10,783 nucleotides of DNA from Methylococcaceae bacterium NSP1-2. GTDB lineage: Bacteria > Pseudomonadota > Gammaproteobacteria > Methylococcales > Methylomonadaceae. A model generated the notes under the pieces. It worked only from the letters and a program-made list of their open reading frames with translations, was not told the DNA's origin and searched no databases. Made by a program: the position numbers and the translations under genes. Positions within the stretch are counted from its first letter, which is position 1. Each line of letters starts with the position of its first letter. This document shows positions 5,023-10,783 of this stretch, piece by piece. The stretch is taken from positions 1-10,783 of the forward strand of contig NQJH01000122.1 in the NCBI GenBank assembly GCA_002256685.1, given 5' to 3'.

Positions 5023-5751
5023 TCAAGCATAGAGTAGGTGCGAATTTATTCGTACTATGCGGATAAATCCGCACCTACAGCACGATAATAAACAGCTTTT
5101 TATCATGCCCAATAAAATCGCAATATGCACCAACTCTGCTACTGTAGACACTTTCAGTTTGCTTTTAACTTGTGTGCCGTAATTGGCAATGGTTTTATAA
5201 CCTAAACACAGTTCATCGGCGATTTTGTGGGCGGTATAGCCTTTTGAGAGCAGTAAGAATACGTCAAATTCTCTGGCGGATAGGGATTCTATGATGGCTT
5301 TGTAATCATCACCGCTGGGCAAAGGTTCATTAGTTGAGGGTAATGTCTGTTTCAGTAGTGCGTGTTCAATGTACAGATTACCGGCGGCGACGCTTTGTAT
5401 GGCTTCAATCAAAATATCAGGGTGGGCGTTTTTGCTGATATAACCTTTTGCACCTGCATTGATGGCGCGGTCGATATACACGCTTTCATCATGGACGCTG
5501 AATACCAGTATTTTGGCATTATTATCTCGATGACAGATTCGGCGGATAGCTTCCAGACCGCCGATACCTGACATGGATAAATCCATTACCATCACATCAG
5601 GTTGTAATTCATTGTATAACTGGCAGGCTTGTTCGCCGCGTTCGGCTTCGGCGATGACGTTAATGCTGTCTTCGGTGGCTAACAACATACGAAAGCCCGC
5701 GCGAACAATGGCGTGGTCGTCTACTAGAATAATATTTATCGGTGTATTCAT
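5023..5751 (-). CDS. NarL/FixJ-type response regulator with a repeat-derived C-terminal tail
   Basis: A 242-aa transcription factor of the LuxR-HTH class. The receiver domain (about 5-120) has the acidic pair Asp11-Asp12, phosphoacceptor Asp57 (VMVMDLSMSG), Ser85 and Lys107, all in the expected places. A linker (about 125-150) leads to a LuxR helix-turn-helix (about 153-215) starting ESLSAREFDVFLLL, with recognition-helix region GYKTIANYGTQVKSKL. In relatives the protein ends near the AELVHIAILLGMI segment (ending at residue 217). Here 25 further residues follow, Cys- and Arg-rich, and residues 225-240 are encoded by a palindromic repeat (5034-5078). The start overlaps the kinase stop in an ATGA junction (5748-5751), so the two are co-translated. 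The regulator's likely target is the divergent cstA-ybdD unit or its own operon; this is inference from position. Confidence 0.93.
   Translation of the reverse strand: MNTPINIILVDDHAIVRAGFRMLLATEDSINVIAEAERGEQACQLYNELQPDVMVMDLSMSGIGGLEAIRRICHRDNNAKILVFSVHDESVYIDRAINAGAKGYISKNAHPDILIEAIQSVAAGNLYIEHALLKQTLPSTNEPLPSGDDYKAIIESLSAREFDVFLLLSKGYTAHKIADELCLGYKTIANYGTQVKSKLKVSTVAELVHIAILLGMIKSCLLSCCRCGFIRIVRINSHLLYA
5034..5078. repeat. REP/BIME-type nested palindrome inside the response regulator gene
   Basis: Two 19-bp arms, 5034-5052 and 5060-5078, each start at their outer end with GTAGGTGCG and form an inverted pair with two differences around a 7-nt centre (TACTATG). Each arm is itself a palindrome: CGAAT-TT-ATTCG (5041-5052) and GCGGAT-AA-ATCCGC (5059-5072). 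A GTAG head on a small palindrome, paired head-out, is the layout of REP sequences and BIMEs mobilised by RAYT transposases. No second copy and no RAYT gene is in this window, so the family assignment rests on structure. It lies in the last 56 bases of the coding region. Confidence 0.75.
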
Positions 5752-7043
5752 GCGTGGGGAATGCTCGCGAATAGTGTCATGCCTTGTTGAGGGCGGCTTT
5801 GTAGGAGCAGTTCACCGCCTAAGCTGTTGATGCGTTCTTTCATGCCCAATAAGCCAAAGCCTGTTTTTTCACTGATTATGCAGCCTTGTCCATTGTCCGA
5901 CACCGTTAATTGTAAGCCGTATCGGTCGATTGCTAGGCTGATATTGACATGGGTTGCTTTTGCATGACGGACAGTATTGGTTAAACATTCTTGCACGACT
6001 CTAAATAGTTGAATGGCGATTTTAGCATCCAATCTATCCGCTTCATTGGTGCAGTCTAGGCTGATTTTCAAGGTGGGTTGTCTGATTGCCCAGTGATTAA
6101 TTAAGTCTTCCAGCGTGGCTTTTAAGCCCAACTCAGTTAACACTAAAGGGTGCAGTTGGTGCATCATGGAACGCACGACAGTCATTAAGTGGTCGCAGGT
6201 ATTAATGATGGCATCGGTGCTTTGTTTAATATTGGCTTTGGGTCGTGCCGCCGTTACTGCCATGACTTTAATGGCGGTCAGTGATTGCCCTAGCTCATCA
6301 TGCAGTTCTTGGGCTAAACGTTGACGTTCATCTTCTTGTATTTCTAACGTGTGTTGGGCGAGGGCGCGATTTTCACGTTTAATGGTGCTGAGTTTGTCGG
6401 CAAGTTGGTTAATGGCTAGGGCAATGTCATCGTATTCTTTGACGGTAAATGGGGGTAATTTTTGTTGGTATTGCCCTGTTTCTATGACTTTTAGCGCGTT
6501 GACAATGGTGGTGATCGAGTTGAGGGTTTTGTTAAAGACTAAATTAACTGCGAAAAAACTCAGCAGAGTAAGCGAACAAAACGAGGCAAAAAAGGCGATA
6601 TTTTCTTGCCACACTTCGGTGATTTCATCGAGTGGATTGGCTTGAATCATCAGCGTGAGTTGTTTACCATCACTGAGCGTCAGGGTGTGTTGCGTTTTTA
6701 GCGGTTCGCCTTGCACTAGATTAATAAACCATTGCGGCGGTTTATTTTCATCATTAATAGCCGGATTCGTGTGTGGAAAACTCATAATTTGCCCCGAAGG
6801 CTTTTGCAACTGCACGGTTAAATGGCGAATTTCTTCCAGTGCGTTAAGTTGCGGCAACCAGTCGGGCGTTTGTGAACTGTGCGAAAAACCGAAACTGATA
6901 AGTTTTACTGCCAGTTGAATAGAGGAATTCACTTCTTTATTGACGGCAGTCCGCGCTTGCCATATCGCAATAGAACCGCCTAGTAATAGTACGGACAAGG
7001 ACAGAAAAAAAATTCGGATATTGATTTGATAGCGTAAACTCAT
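5748..7043 (-). CDS. Membrane sensor histidine kinase (HisKA_3 type, LapD/MoxY-like N-terminus)
   Basis: A 431-aa NarX/UhpB-class kinase. A first transmembrane helix (about 9-28) follows MSLRYQINIR. The periplasmic segment (about 29-147) resembles the LapD/MoxY N-terminal sensor domain. A second helix (about 148-170) leads to a HAMP-like linker (172-225) and a coiled stretch. The HisKA_3 motif RQRLAQELHDELGQ contains the phosphoacceptor His248. The ATPase domain has the N box around Asn356 (QECLTNTVRHA), G1 DNGQG (383-387) and G2 GFGLLGM (395-401); all key residues are present. MoxY is a methanol-metabolism sensor in methylotrophs, but the domain is shared by other proteins, so the ligand cannot be inferred. 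The gene lacks a good Shine-Dalgarno; the start fits the family. It is co-translated with the downstream regulator and divergent from cstA across 220 bp. Confidence 0.93.
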   Translation of the reverse strand: MSLRYQINIRIFFLSLSVLLLGGSIAIWQARTAVNKEVNSSIQLAVKLISFGFSHSSQTPDWLPQLNALEEIRHLTVQLQKPSGQIMSFPHTNPAINDENKPPQWFINLVQGEPLKTQHTLTLSDGKQLTLMIQANPLDEITEVWQENIAFFASFCSLTLLSFFAVNLVFNKTLNSITTIVNALKVIETGQYQQKLPPFTVKEYDDIALAINQLADKLSTIKRENRALAQHTLEIQEDERQRLAQELHDELGQSLTAIKVMAVTAARPKANIKQSTDAIINTCDHLMTVVRSMMHQLHPLVLTELGLKATLEDLINHWAIRQPTLKISLDCTNEADRLDAKIAIQLFRVVQECLTNTVRHAKATHVNISLAIDRYGLQLTVSDNGQGCIISEKTGFGLLGMKERINSLGGELLLQSRPQQGMTLFASIPHA

Positions 7044-7072
7044 GGAATGCGTTTTGGGGGATAAAAAACTGC

Positions 7073-7095
7073 ATTATTCACGTCCTGTGAATGAT
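7073..7095. promoter_or_regulatory. Dyad-symmetric site near the kinase gene start
   Basis: ATTCAC (7076-7081) and GTGAAT (7087-7092) form a perfect inverted repeat around GTCCT. The symmetry extends to 9 positions per arm (7073-7095) with one G-T pair. It lies 30 bp upstream of the kinase ATG, where it could be a protein-binding site or a hairpin in the kinase leader. Confidence 0.4.
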
Positions 7096-7142
7096 TCGCT
7101 ATAGGAAAAATTCTTTTTTCAACTGTGATCCACAAGCAGGAG

Positions 7143-7160
7143 TCCAAAATATGTTTTGGA
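7143..7160. promoter_or_regulatory. Dyad-symmetric operator candidate upstream of cstA
   Basis: TCCAAAA (7143-7149) and TTTTGGA (7154-7160) form a perfect 7-bp inverted repeat around TATG. It is about 50 bp upstream of the candidate -10 element for cstA and 100 bp from the kinase start. That is a suitable place for an activator or a shared operator. NarL-family regulators often bind 7-bp inverted half-sites, so the adjacent response regulator is the obvious candidate. Binding is inferred. Confidence 0.4.
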
Positions 7161-7200
7161 ATCCAATTTAATTCGGATGTTCTATTTACTATTATCGTAT

Positions 7201-7209
7201 TGGTAATAT
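7201..7209 (+). promoter_or_regulatory. Candidate extended -10 promoter for cstA
   Basis: TGGTAATAT fits an extended -10 (TGn followed by a 4-of-6 match to TATAAT). No good -35 lies upstream at normal spacing, which is compatible with an activator-dependent promoter. It would give a leader of about 48 nt before the ATG at 7264. The A-rich leader lacks a clear Shine-Dalgarno. Confidence 0.3.
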
Positions 7210-7263
7210 TGTCAATTTTCAGGATAATCACTCCTAAATCTACAATCAAAAAGACAAAAACTC

Positions 7264-9333
7264 ATGAATAGTTTACTAAAAAACACGCTATGGATAATAG
7301 TTGCGGTACTGGGTGCAGGGGCTGTATCTGGCATTGCATTAAATCGTGGTGAGCCGATAAATGCGCTGTGGTTTATTACGGCGGCGTTGTGTATTTATGC
7401 TATCGGCTACCGTTTTTATGCGGCGTGGATTGCGGCGACGGTGTTAATGGTGGATGAAACCCGCGCCACGCCTGCTGAACGGCTAGAAAATGGTAGCGAT
7501 TTTATTCCAACCAATAAATGGATTGTATTTGGTCATCATTTTGCTGCCATCGCAGGACCAGGTCCTTTGGTCGGTCCGACATTAGCAGCGCAGTTTGGTT
7601 ATTTACCCGGAACGTTGTGGCTATTATTCGGTGCGGTATTGGGCGGTTGCGTACAAGACATGGTAACGCTGTTTTTATCCACCCGCCGTGATGCCAAAAG
7701 TTTAGGGCAGATGGCGCGGGATGAATTAGGCGCATTAGGTGGCACGGCGGCGTTGATTGCCACCTTTGCGATTATGATTATTTTGATTGCGGTGCTAGGT
7801 TTGGTGGTAGTTAATGCGATGAAACACAGTCCGTGGGCGACTTTTACGGTATCGGCGACTATTCCGATTGCGATGATAGTCGGCGTTTATATGCGCTATG
7901 TGCGAGTAGGGCAAGTACTGGAAGCATCGGCGTTGGGCGTGATATTGTTATTGTTAGCAGTGGCAGGTGGGCGCGCAGTAGATGAAAGCGCGACGTTGCG
8001 GGTATTGTTTGACCATGAAGGGCTAACACTGGCGTGGTGGGTGATGGCGTATGGGTTTGCTGCCGCGATTTTGCCTGTGTGGTTGTTATTAGCTCCGCGT
8101 GATTATTTATCGACTTATATGAAGCTCGGCACGATTACGCTGTTGGCAGTGGCAATTATTCTGCTCCAGCCTGAGGTAAAAATGCCCGCTATCACGCAAT
8201 TTGTCGATGGCACGGGGCCTATTTTTGGCGGCAAGTTATTTCCATTTGTGTTTATTACCATTGCTTGCGGGGCGATTTCAGGTTTTCACGCGCTGATTGC
8301 GTCAGGCACAACGCCTAAACTATTAACGAATGAGCGTGATATTCGCATGATTGGTTACGGCGGTATGTTGTTGGAATCATTTGTTGCGATGATGGCGATG
8401 ATAGCCGCGACGGTGTTAGACCCCGGTGTGTTTTTTGCAATTAACAGTTCAGCGGGTGTGGTCGGTAAAGAAGCAGTGGATGCAGTCGCTAAAATTTCCT
8501 CATGGGGTTATCCAGTCACCGTTGAACAAATGCAGTTATTAGCCCAACAAATGGGTGAAGCGACTTTGTTTGCACGCACGGGCGGCGCACCGTCATTAGC
8601 CGTTGGCATGGCAAGTATTTTCGGCAGTGCCTTTGGTCAAGGCATGTTGGCATTGTGGTATCACTTTGCGATTATGTTTGAGGCGATTTTTATTCTGACC
8701 ACGCTGGATGCAGGCACACGCGTCGGTCGGTTTATGTTGCAAGATATGTTAGGTAATAAATGGGCAGTGATGGGTCAAACCTCATGGTTGCCGTCGGTGA
8801 TTTTTACTAGCGCGGTGGTGGTATCGGCATGGGGTTATTTTCTGTATATCGGCGTGATTGATCCGAATGGTGGCGTGAATATTTTGTGGCCATTATTTGG
8901 TATTGCTAATCAAATGCTGGCGGCGATTGCCTTGTGTGTAGCGACAGGGATTTTAGTGAAATCCGATAAAGCGAAATATTCTTTCATCACAGGTGTACCG
9001 TTGTTATGGCTGATTATTATCACCAGCACCGCTGCGTGGCAAAAACTCACCAGTGACGATGTGCGCATTGGCTTTTTGGCTGCGGCGAATGATCTATCGG
9101 ACAAATTAGCCGCTGGATTATTGCCGCCTGATAAAGCCGCTATCGCACCTAAACTGATTTTTAATTTTCAGCTCGATGCGGTGATTACGGTGTTCTTTGT
9201 CAGCTTATTGTGGCTAATTGTGTTTGATATGTTGCGCGTGTGTGTGCGTTATTTGCTGGGAAAATCGGTACCCGCGTTGACCGAATCACCCCATATCCCT
9301 AGCCGCTTAGTTGAAGAGTGGGTCAGAGATTAA
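7264..9333 (+). CDS. cstA: CstA-family carbon starvation / pyruvate-peptide transporter
   Basis: A 689-aa inner-membrane transporter, close to the E. coli relatives CstA (701 aa) and BtsT (716 aa). Hydrophobic segments run through the whole length (roughly 15-18 helices). The conserved core begins near residue 82: PTNKWIVFGHHFAAIAGPG, PLVGPTLAAQFGYLPGTLW, GGCVQD, and STRRDAKSLGQMARDELG to about residue 156. Further family blocks are SGFHALIASGTTPK, GGAPSLAVGMA, TLDAGTRVGRFMLQDMLG and LWPLFGIANQMLAA in the C-terminal half. E. coli members take up pyruvate, and peptide uptake has been linked to CstA; the substrate here is not determined by sequence. The gene lies head-to-head with a histidine kinase/regulator pair, reminiscent of BtsSR and YpdAB control of pyruvate transport, although those use LytTR regulators. 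ybdD follows after 2 bp. No frameshift is seen. Confidence 0.95.
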   Translation: MNSLLKNTLWIIVAVLGAGAVSGIALNRGEPINALWFITAALCIYAIGYRFYAAWIAATVLMVDETRATPAERLENGSDFIPTNKWIVFGHHFAAIAGPGPLVGPTLAAQFGYLPGTLWLLFGAVLGGCVQDMVTLFLSTRRDAKSLGQMARDELGALGGTAALIATFAIMIILIAVLGLVVVNAMKHSPWATFTVSATIPIAMIVGVYMRYVRVGQVLEASALGVILLLLAVAGGRAVDESATLRVLFDHEGLTLAWWVMAYGFAAAILPVWLLLAPRDYLSTYMKLGTITLLAVAIILLQPEVKMPAITQFVDGTGPIFGGKLFPFVFITIACGAISGFHALIASGTTPKLLTNERDIRMIGYGGMLLESFVAMMAMIAATVLDPGVFFAINSSAGVVGKEAVDAVAKISSWGYPVTVEQMQLLAQQMGEATLFARTGGAPSLAVGMASIFGSAFGQGMLALWYHFAIMFEAIFILTTLDAGTRVGRFMLQDMLGNKWAVMGQTSWLPSVIFTSAVVVSAWGYFLYIGVIDPNGGVNILWPLFGIANQMLAAIALCVATGILVKSDKAKYSFITGVPLLWLIIITSTAAWQKLTSDDVRIGFLAAANDLSDKLAAGLLPPDKAAIAPKLIFNFQLDAVITVFFVSLLWLIVFDMLRVCVRYLLGKSVPALTESPHIPSRLVEEWVRD

Positions 9334-9335
9334 TC

Positions 9336-9518
9336 ATGTTTAAAGCCATTAAAACTTTTTGGCAAGCCATTCGGCAGTTATCGGGCGATGATGCTTATGA
9401 GCGTTATTTAACGCATCACGCCCAGCATCATTCAGCCGATGGCGATCCACTCAGTAAAAAAGCGTTTTTTAAAAAGTGGCAGGATGAAAAGTGGCAAGGG
9501 GTGAAGCGGTGTTGTTAA
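9336..9518 (+). CDS. ybdD: YbdD/YjiX family small protein (DUF466), CstA partner
   Basis: A 60-aa soluble protein starting MFKAIKTFWQAIRQLSGDDAYERYL. It continues with the family's HH...H region and the SKKAFFKKWQDEKW segment, and ends in a Cys-Cys pair (GVKRCC). This is the pattern of YbdD and YjiX, which are encoded directly after cstA and btsT in E. coli; length is normal. I chose the ATG at 9336, 2 bp after the cstA stop. A GTG at 9318 would overlap cstA and add six residues not typical of the family. The function of YbdD is not established; the fixed linkage points to a role in transporter activity or assembly. The stop overlaps the convergent 99-aa gene by 4 bp. Confidence 0.9.
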   Translation: MFKAIKTFWQAIRQLSGDDAYERYLTHHAQHHSADGDPLSKKAFFKKWQDEKWQGVKRCC

Positions 9519-9814
9519 GGTCTAGCACCTGCTTCAATCGCAGAGGGAAGTAAGACAACTAGCACACCGCCACTGAGTATAAAAAACGCGGTTATCACCA
9601 TCGCCAGTGTGCTATGCCCTGTTTTATATAGCCAATAGACTAAGGCAGGGTGTATCAGATAAATCAGACTACACGCTATGATTGCCCAGCCCCATACTTG
9701 ATCGGTGTTTATGTATGAAGACTTCATCATAAAGCCCAGCACACAGCCCAAGCCGCCGACAATCAACCCCAATAGGCTCGATAAAATAATTAAGCAGTAG
9801 AATAAAGTTTGCAT
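9515..9814 (-). CDS. Hypothetical 99-aa membrane protein with three helices
   Basis: I do not recognise this protein. It has three clear hydrophobic segments at about residues 4-30, 41-62 and 68-90, separated by short polar turns (KSSYINTDQVWGW and YKTGHS), and a short C-terminal tail (SAIEAGARP). Aromatic residues at the segment borders and the high hydrophobicity make a real membrane protein more likely than a chance reading frame. There is no signal-peptide cleavage site and no cofactor motif. The Shine-Dalgarno is poor. The 3' end overlaps the ybdD stop by 4 bp in convergent orientation, so the two share a tail-to-tail junction without room for separate terminators. It is divergent from the next membrane-protein gene (158 bp gap). 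Confidence 0.7.
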   Translation of the reverse strand: MQTLFYCLIILSSLLGLIVGGLGCVLGFMMKSSYINTDQVWGWAIIACSLIYLIHPALVYWLYKTGHSTLAMVITAFFILSGGVLVVLLPSAIEAGARP

Positions 9815-9873
9815 GTGTTGTAAGTCTCAAAAATAATTTTTAATGGGTGTGTTTAGCATTGGTAAGGATACTA

Positions 9874-9902
9874 TTGGCTTAATCATAGGGATGCGAATAA
9901 AA
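9874..9902 (+). promoter_or_regulatory. Candidate sigma-70-like promoter upstream of the 251-aa membrane protein
   Basis: TTGGCT (9874-9879, 4 of 6 to TTGACA) and AATAAA (9897-9902, 4 of 6 to TATAAT) are separated by 17 bp. They lie about 70 bp before the ATG at 9973, in a 158-bp divergent gap. Chance matches of this quality are common. Confidence 0.22.
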
Positions 9903-9972
9903 CACTAGACTAACAGACAGTTTTTAAGTTACAAGGACGTAAATATTCACTAATGATTGCAAGGAATTTTTT

Positions 9973-10728
9973 ATGCCAGTATTGCCTCAACAACCCCGTA
10001 ATTTAACTGAGATATTGTCTGCCAGTTTTAAATTGTACACAGAAAGTTTTACCAAAGTGATAGGCTACAGTTTGATTATGTTTGTCGTTAATAAATTGCT
10101 GACCAGTTTTATACTTGATGCGATGCCAGCAGTTGATTCGACGCTTACACCTGACGCACAAATGGAAGAACAGATGGCGGCTATAGTACAAATAATGCCA
10201 AGCTTATTAGTGGTAACGTTTGTTGCAGCTGTCTGCTCTTGTATTTTTTATAGTGCGATGATTTATCGCATTGATAACGTGGCAAACGGGCGTGCGGATG
10301 ATTTTGTTGAGGTTTTATTATTGGCAGTTAAAAAGTTTCCAGCGGTTATTCTAGCGGGGATTCTTTACACGATTGCTATTACTGTTGGTACGTTTCTGTT
10401 AGTAATCCCCGGCATTATTTTGATGATTTCACTGATGTTTTTCTGGTATTTTATTTTGCTTGAAGGCATGAATGCCTACGATTCGTTAATGGCAAGCCAT
10501 CGTTTAGTCTGGGGTGATTGGTGGCGAACTAATATTGTGTTTTTTGTACCCGGTTTTATTTTTTTTATTATCCTGTTAGTGATTCTTTTTTTTGGGGCTT
10601 TAATTACTGATCCCAATTCCAATACACTAAATACCGGTTCTGAATTATTGGGCGCGTTTGCCACGCCTTATTTTTATGCCCTCATTTATTTGCAATATCA
10701 TGACTTAAAATTACGCAAGAACATGTAA
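9973..10728 (+). CDS. Six-helix integral membrane protein (YciC/UPF0259-like architecture)
   Basis: A 251-aa protein with a cytoplasmic-looking N-terminus (LTEILSASFKLYTESF) and about six hydrophobic segments near residues 28-48, 76-98, 118-140, 141-162, 187-211 and 224-242. An acidic, Gln/Met-rich loop (about 52-70) follows the first helix. The most telling block is VIPGIILM, then LEGMNAYDSLMASHRLVWGDWWR (164-185). This IPGI-helix-x-E/D-G-x-x-x-x-x-S-x-x-L-x-x-G-x-W-W layout recurs in YciC-like and glycerophosphodiesterase-membrane-domain-like proteins of unknown function. The residue-level match to E. coli YciC is weak, so only the architecture is claimed. The Shine-Dalgarno AAGGA (9961-9965) is 7 bp before the ATG. 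The next gene starts 28 bp after the stop and may be co-transcribed. Confidence 0.75.
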   Translation: MPVLPQQPRNLTEILSASFKLYTESFTKVIGYSLIMFVVNKLLTSFILDAMPAVDSTLTPDAQMEEQMAAIVQIMPSLLVVTFVAAVCSCIFYSAMIYRIDNVANGRADDFVEVLLLAVKKFPAVILAGILYTIAITVGTFLLVIPGIILMISLMFFWYFILLEGMNAYDSLMASHRLVWGDWWRTNIVFFVPGFIFFIILLVILFFGALITDPNSNTLNTGSELLGAFATPYFYALIYLQYHDLKLRKNM

Positions 10729-10756
10729 TCATCCCCATAATCCCAATAAAGAGAAC

Positions 10757-10783
10757 ATGATGCGTAAAATTATCCTTTCGTTA
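10757..10783 (+). CDS. Start of a gene cut by the window edge, possibly encoding an exported protein
   Basis: Two adjacent in-frame ATG codons (10757 and 10760) are preceded by an AAAGAGA ribosome binding site (10748-10754). The visible residues, MMRKIILSL, look like the basic start and the beginning of the hydrophobic core of a signal peptide or first helix. The better-spaced start is probably 10760. It lies 28 bp after the 251-aa membrane-protein gene on the same strand. Nothing more can be said from nine codons. Confidence 0.55.

Noticed and set aside
5801..5822. GTAGGAGC-like sequence as a second REP copy within the kinase gene
   Set aside because: It matches only the head, lacks the palindromic body, and encodes conserved residues of the kinase C-terminus.
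7123..7135. TGTG-ATC-CACA as a CRP-type site
   Set aside because: The spacing between half-sites is 3 rather than 6, and the half-sites are incomplete.
7040..7249. 69-codon minus-strand reading frame upstream of the kinase gene, overlapping its ATG by 4 bp
   Set aside because: It begins with TTG, contains no internal Met, has no recognisable domain, and covers the dyads and promoter-like elements of the divergent region. The ATGA-type overlap is interesting but not enough to call a leader gene.
7502..7735. Minus-strand frame inside cstA, and similar antisense frames inside nadM, the kinase and regulator genes
   Set aside because: All lie opposite well-conserved coding sequence and have no ribosome binding site or domain of their own.

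Overview
The window looks like a chromosomal segment of a gammaproteobacterium of moderate GC content. Every protein I can place is bacterial. A methanotroph-like relative (order Methylococcales) is my best guess. It rests on the LapD/MoxY-like sensor kinase, the small DUF3096/DUF3309 membrane proteins next to a yqjDE-like pair, and the NadM-Nudix fusion. This is inference; there is no rRNA or other marker gene here.

Layout. (1) Positions 2-793 hold the C-terminal part of an oleate hydratase that starts outside the window. (2) Positions 863-3436 are a run of eight short, same-strand genes for envelope proteins: a secreted beta-sandwich-like protein, a BON-domain lipoprotein, two tandem DUF883 (YqjD/ElaB-like) proteins, a YqjE-like protein, a protein in the YqjK position, and two tiny hydrophobic proteins (DUF3096-like, 44 aa, and DUF3309-like, 49 aa). 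Several junctions carry perfect RNA hairpins. (3) On the minus strand, 3492-4541 encodes a bifunctional NMN adenylyltransferase/Nudix hydrolase. Its leader can fold in more than one way. A divergent 63-aa Bfd-like [2Fe-2S] protein follows. (4) A minus-strand two-component pair, a histidine kinase and a NarL-type response regulator overlapping by 4 bp, lies head-to-head with a CstA-family transporter gene. The transporter is followed 2 bp later by its usual small partner YbdD. (5) The right end has a convergent 99-aa membrane protein, a 251-aa six-helix membrane protein, and the first codons of another gene that probably encodes an exported protein.

How the parts may work together. The kinase/regulator pair and cstA-ybdD share one 220-bp divergent control region with two clear dyad-symmetric sites. 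The simplest reading is a sensory module controlling uptake of pyruvate, peptides or a similar small carbon source. The 863-3436 block resembles the E. coli yqjD-yqjE-yqjK arrangement expanded by a BON lipoprotein and micro-membrane proteins, and is plausibly a stress or stationary-phase envelope cassette.

The most striking local feature is a 45-bp nested palindrome of REP/BIME type at 5034-5078. It lies inside the 3' end of the response regulator gene and encodes most of an extra C-terminal tail. No phage, insertion sequence, CRISPR array, tRNA or rRNA was seen. No stretch longer than 300 bp lacks a gene.
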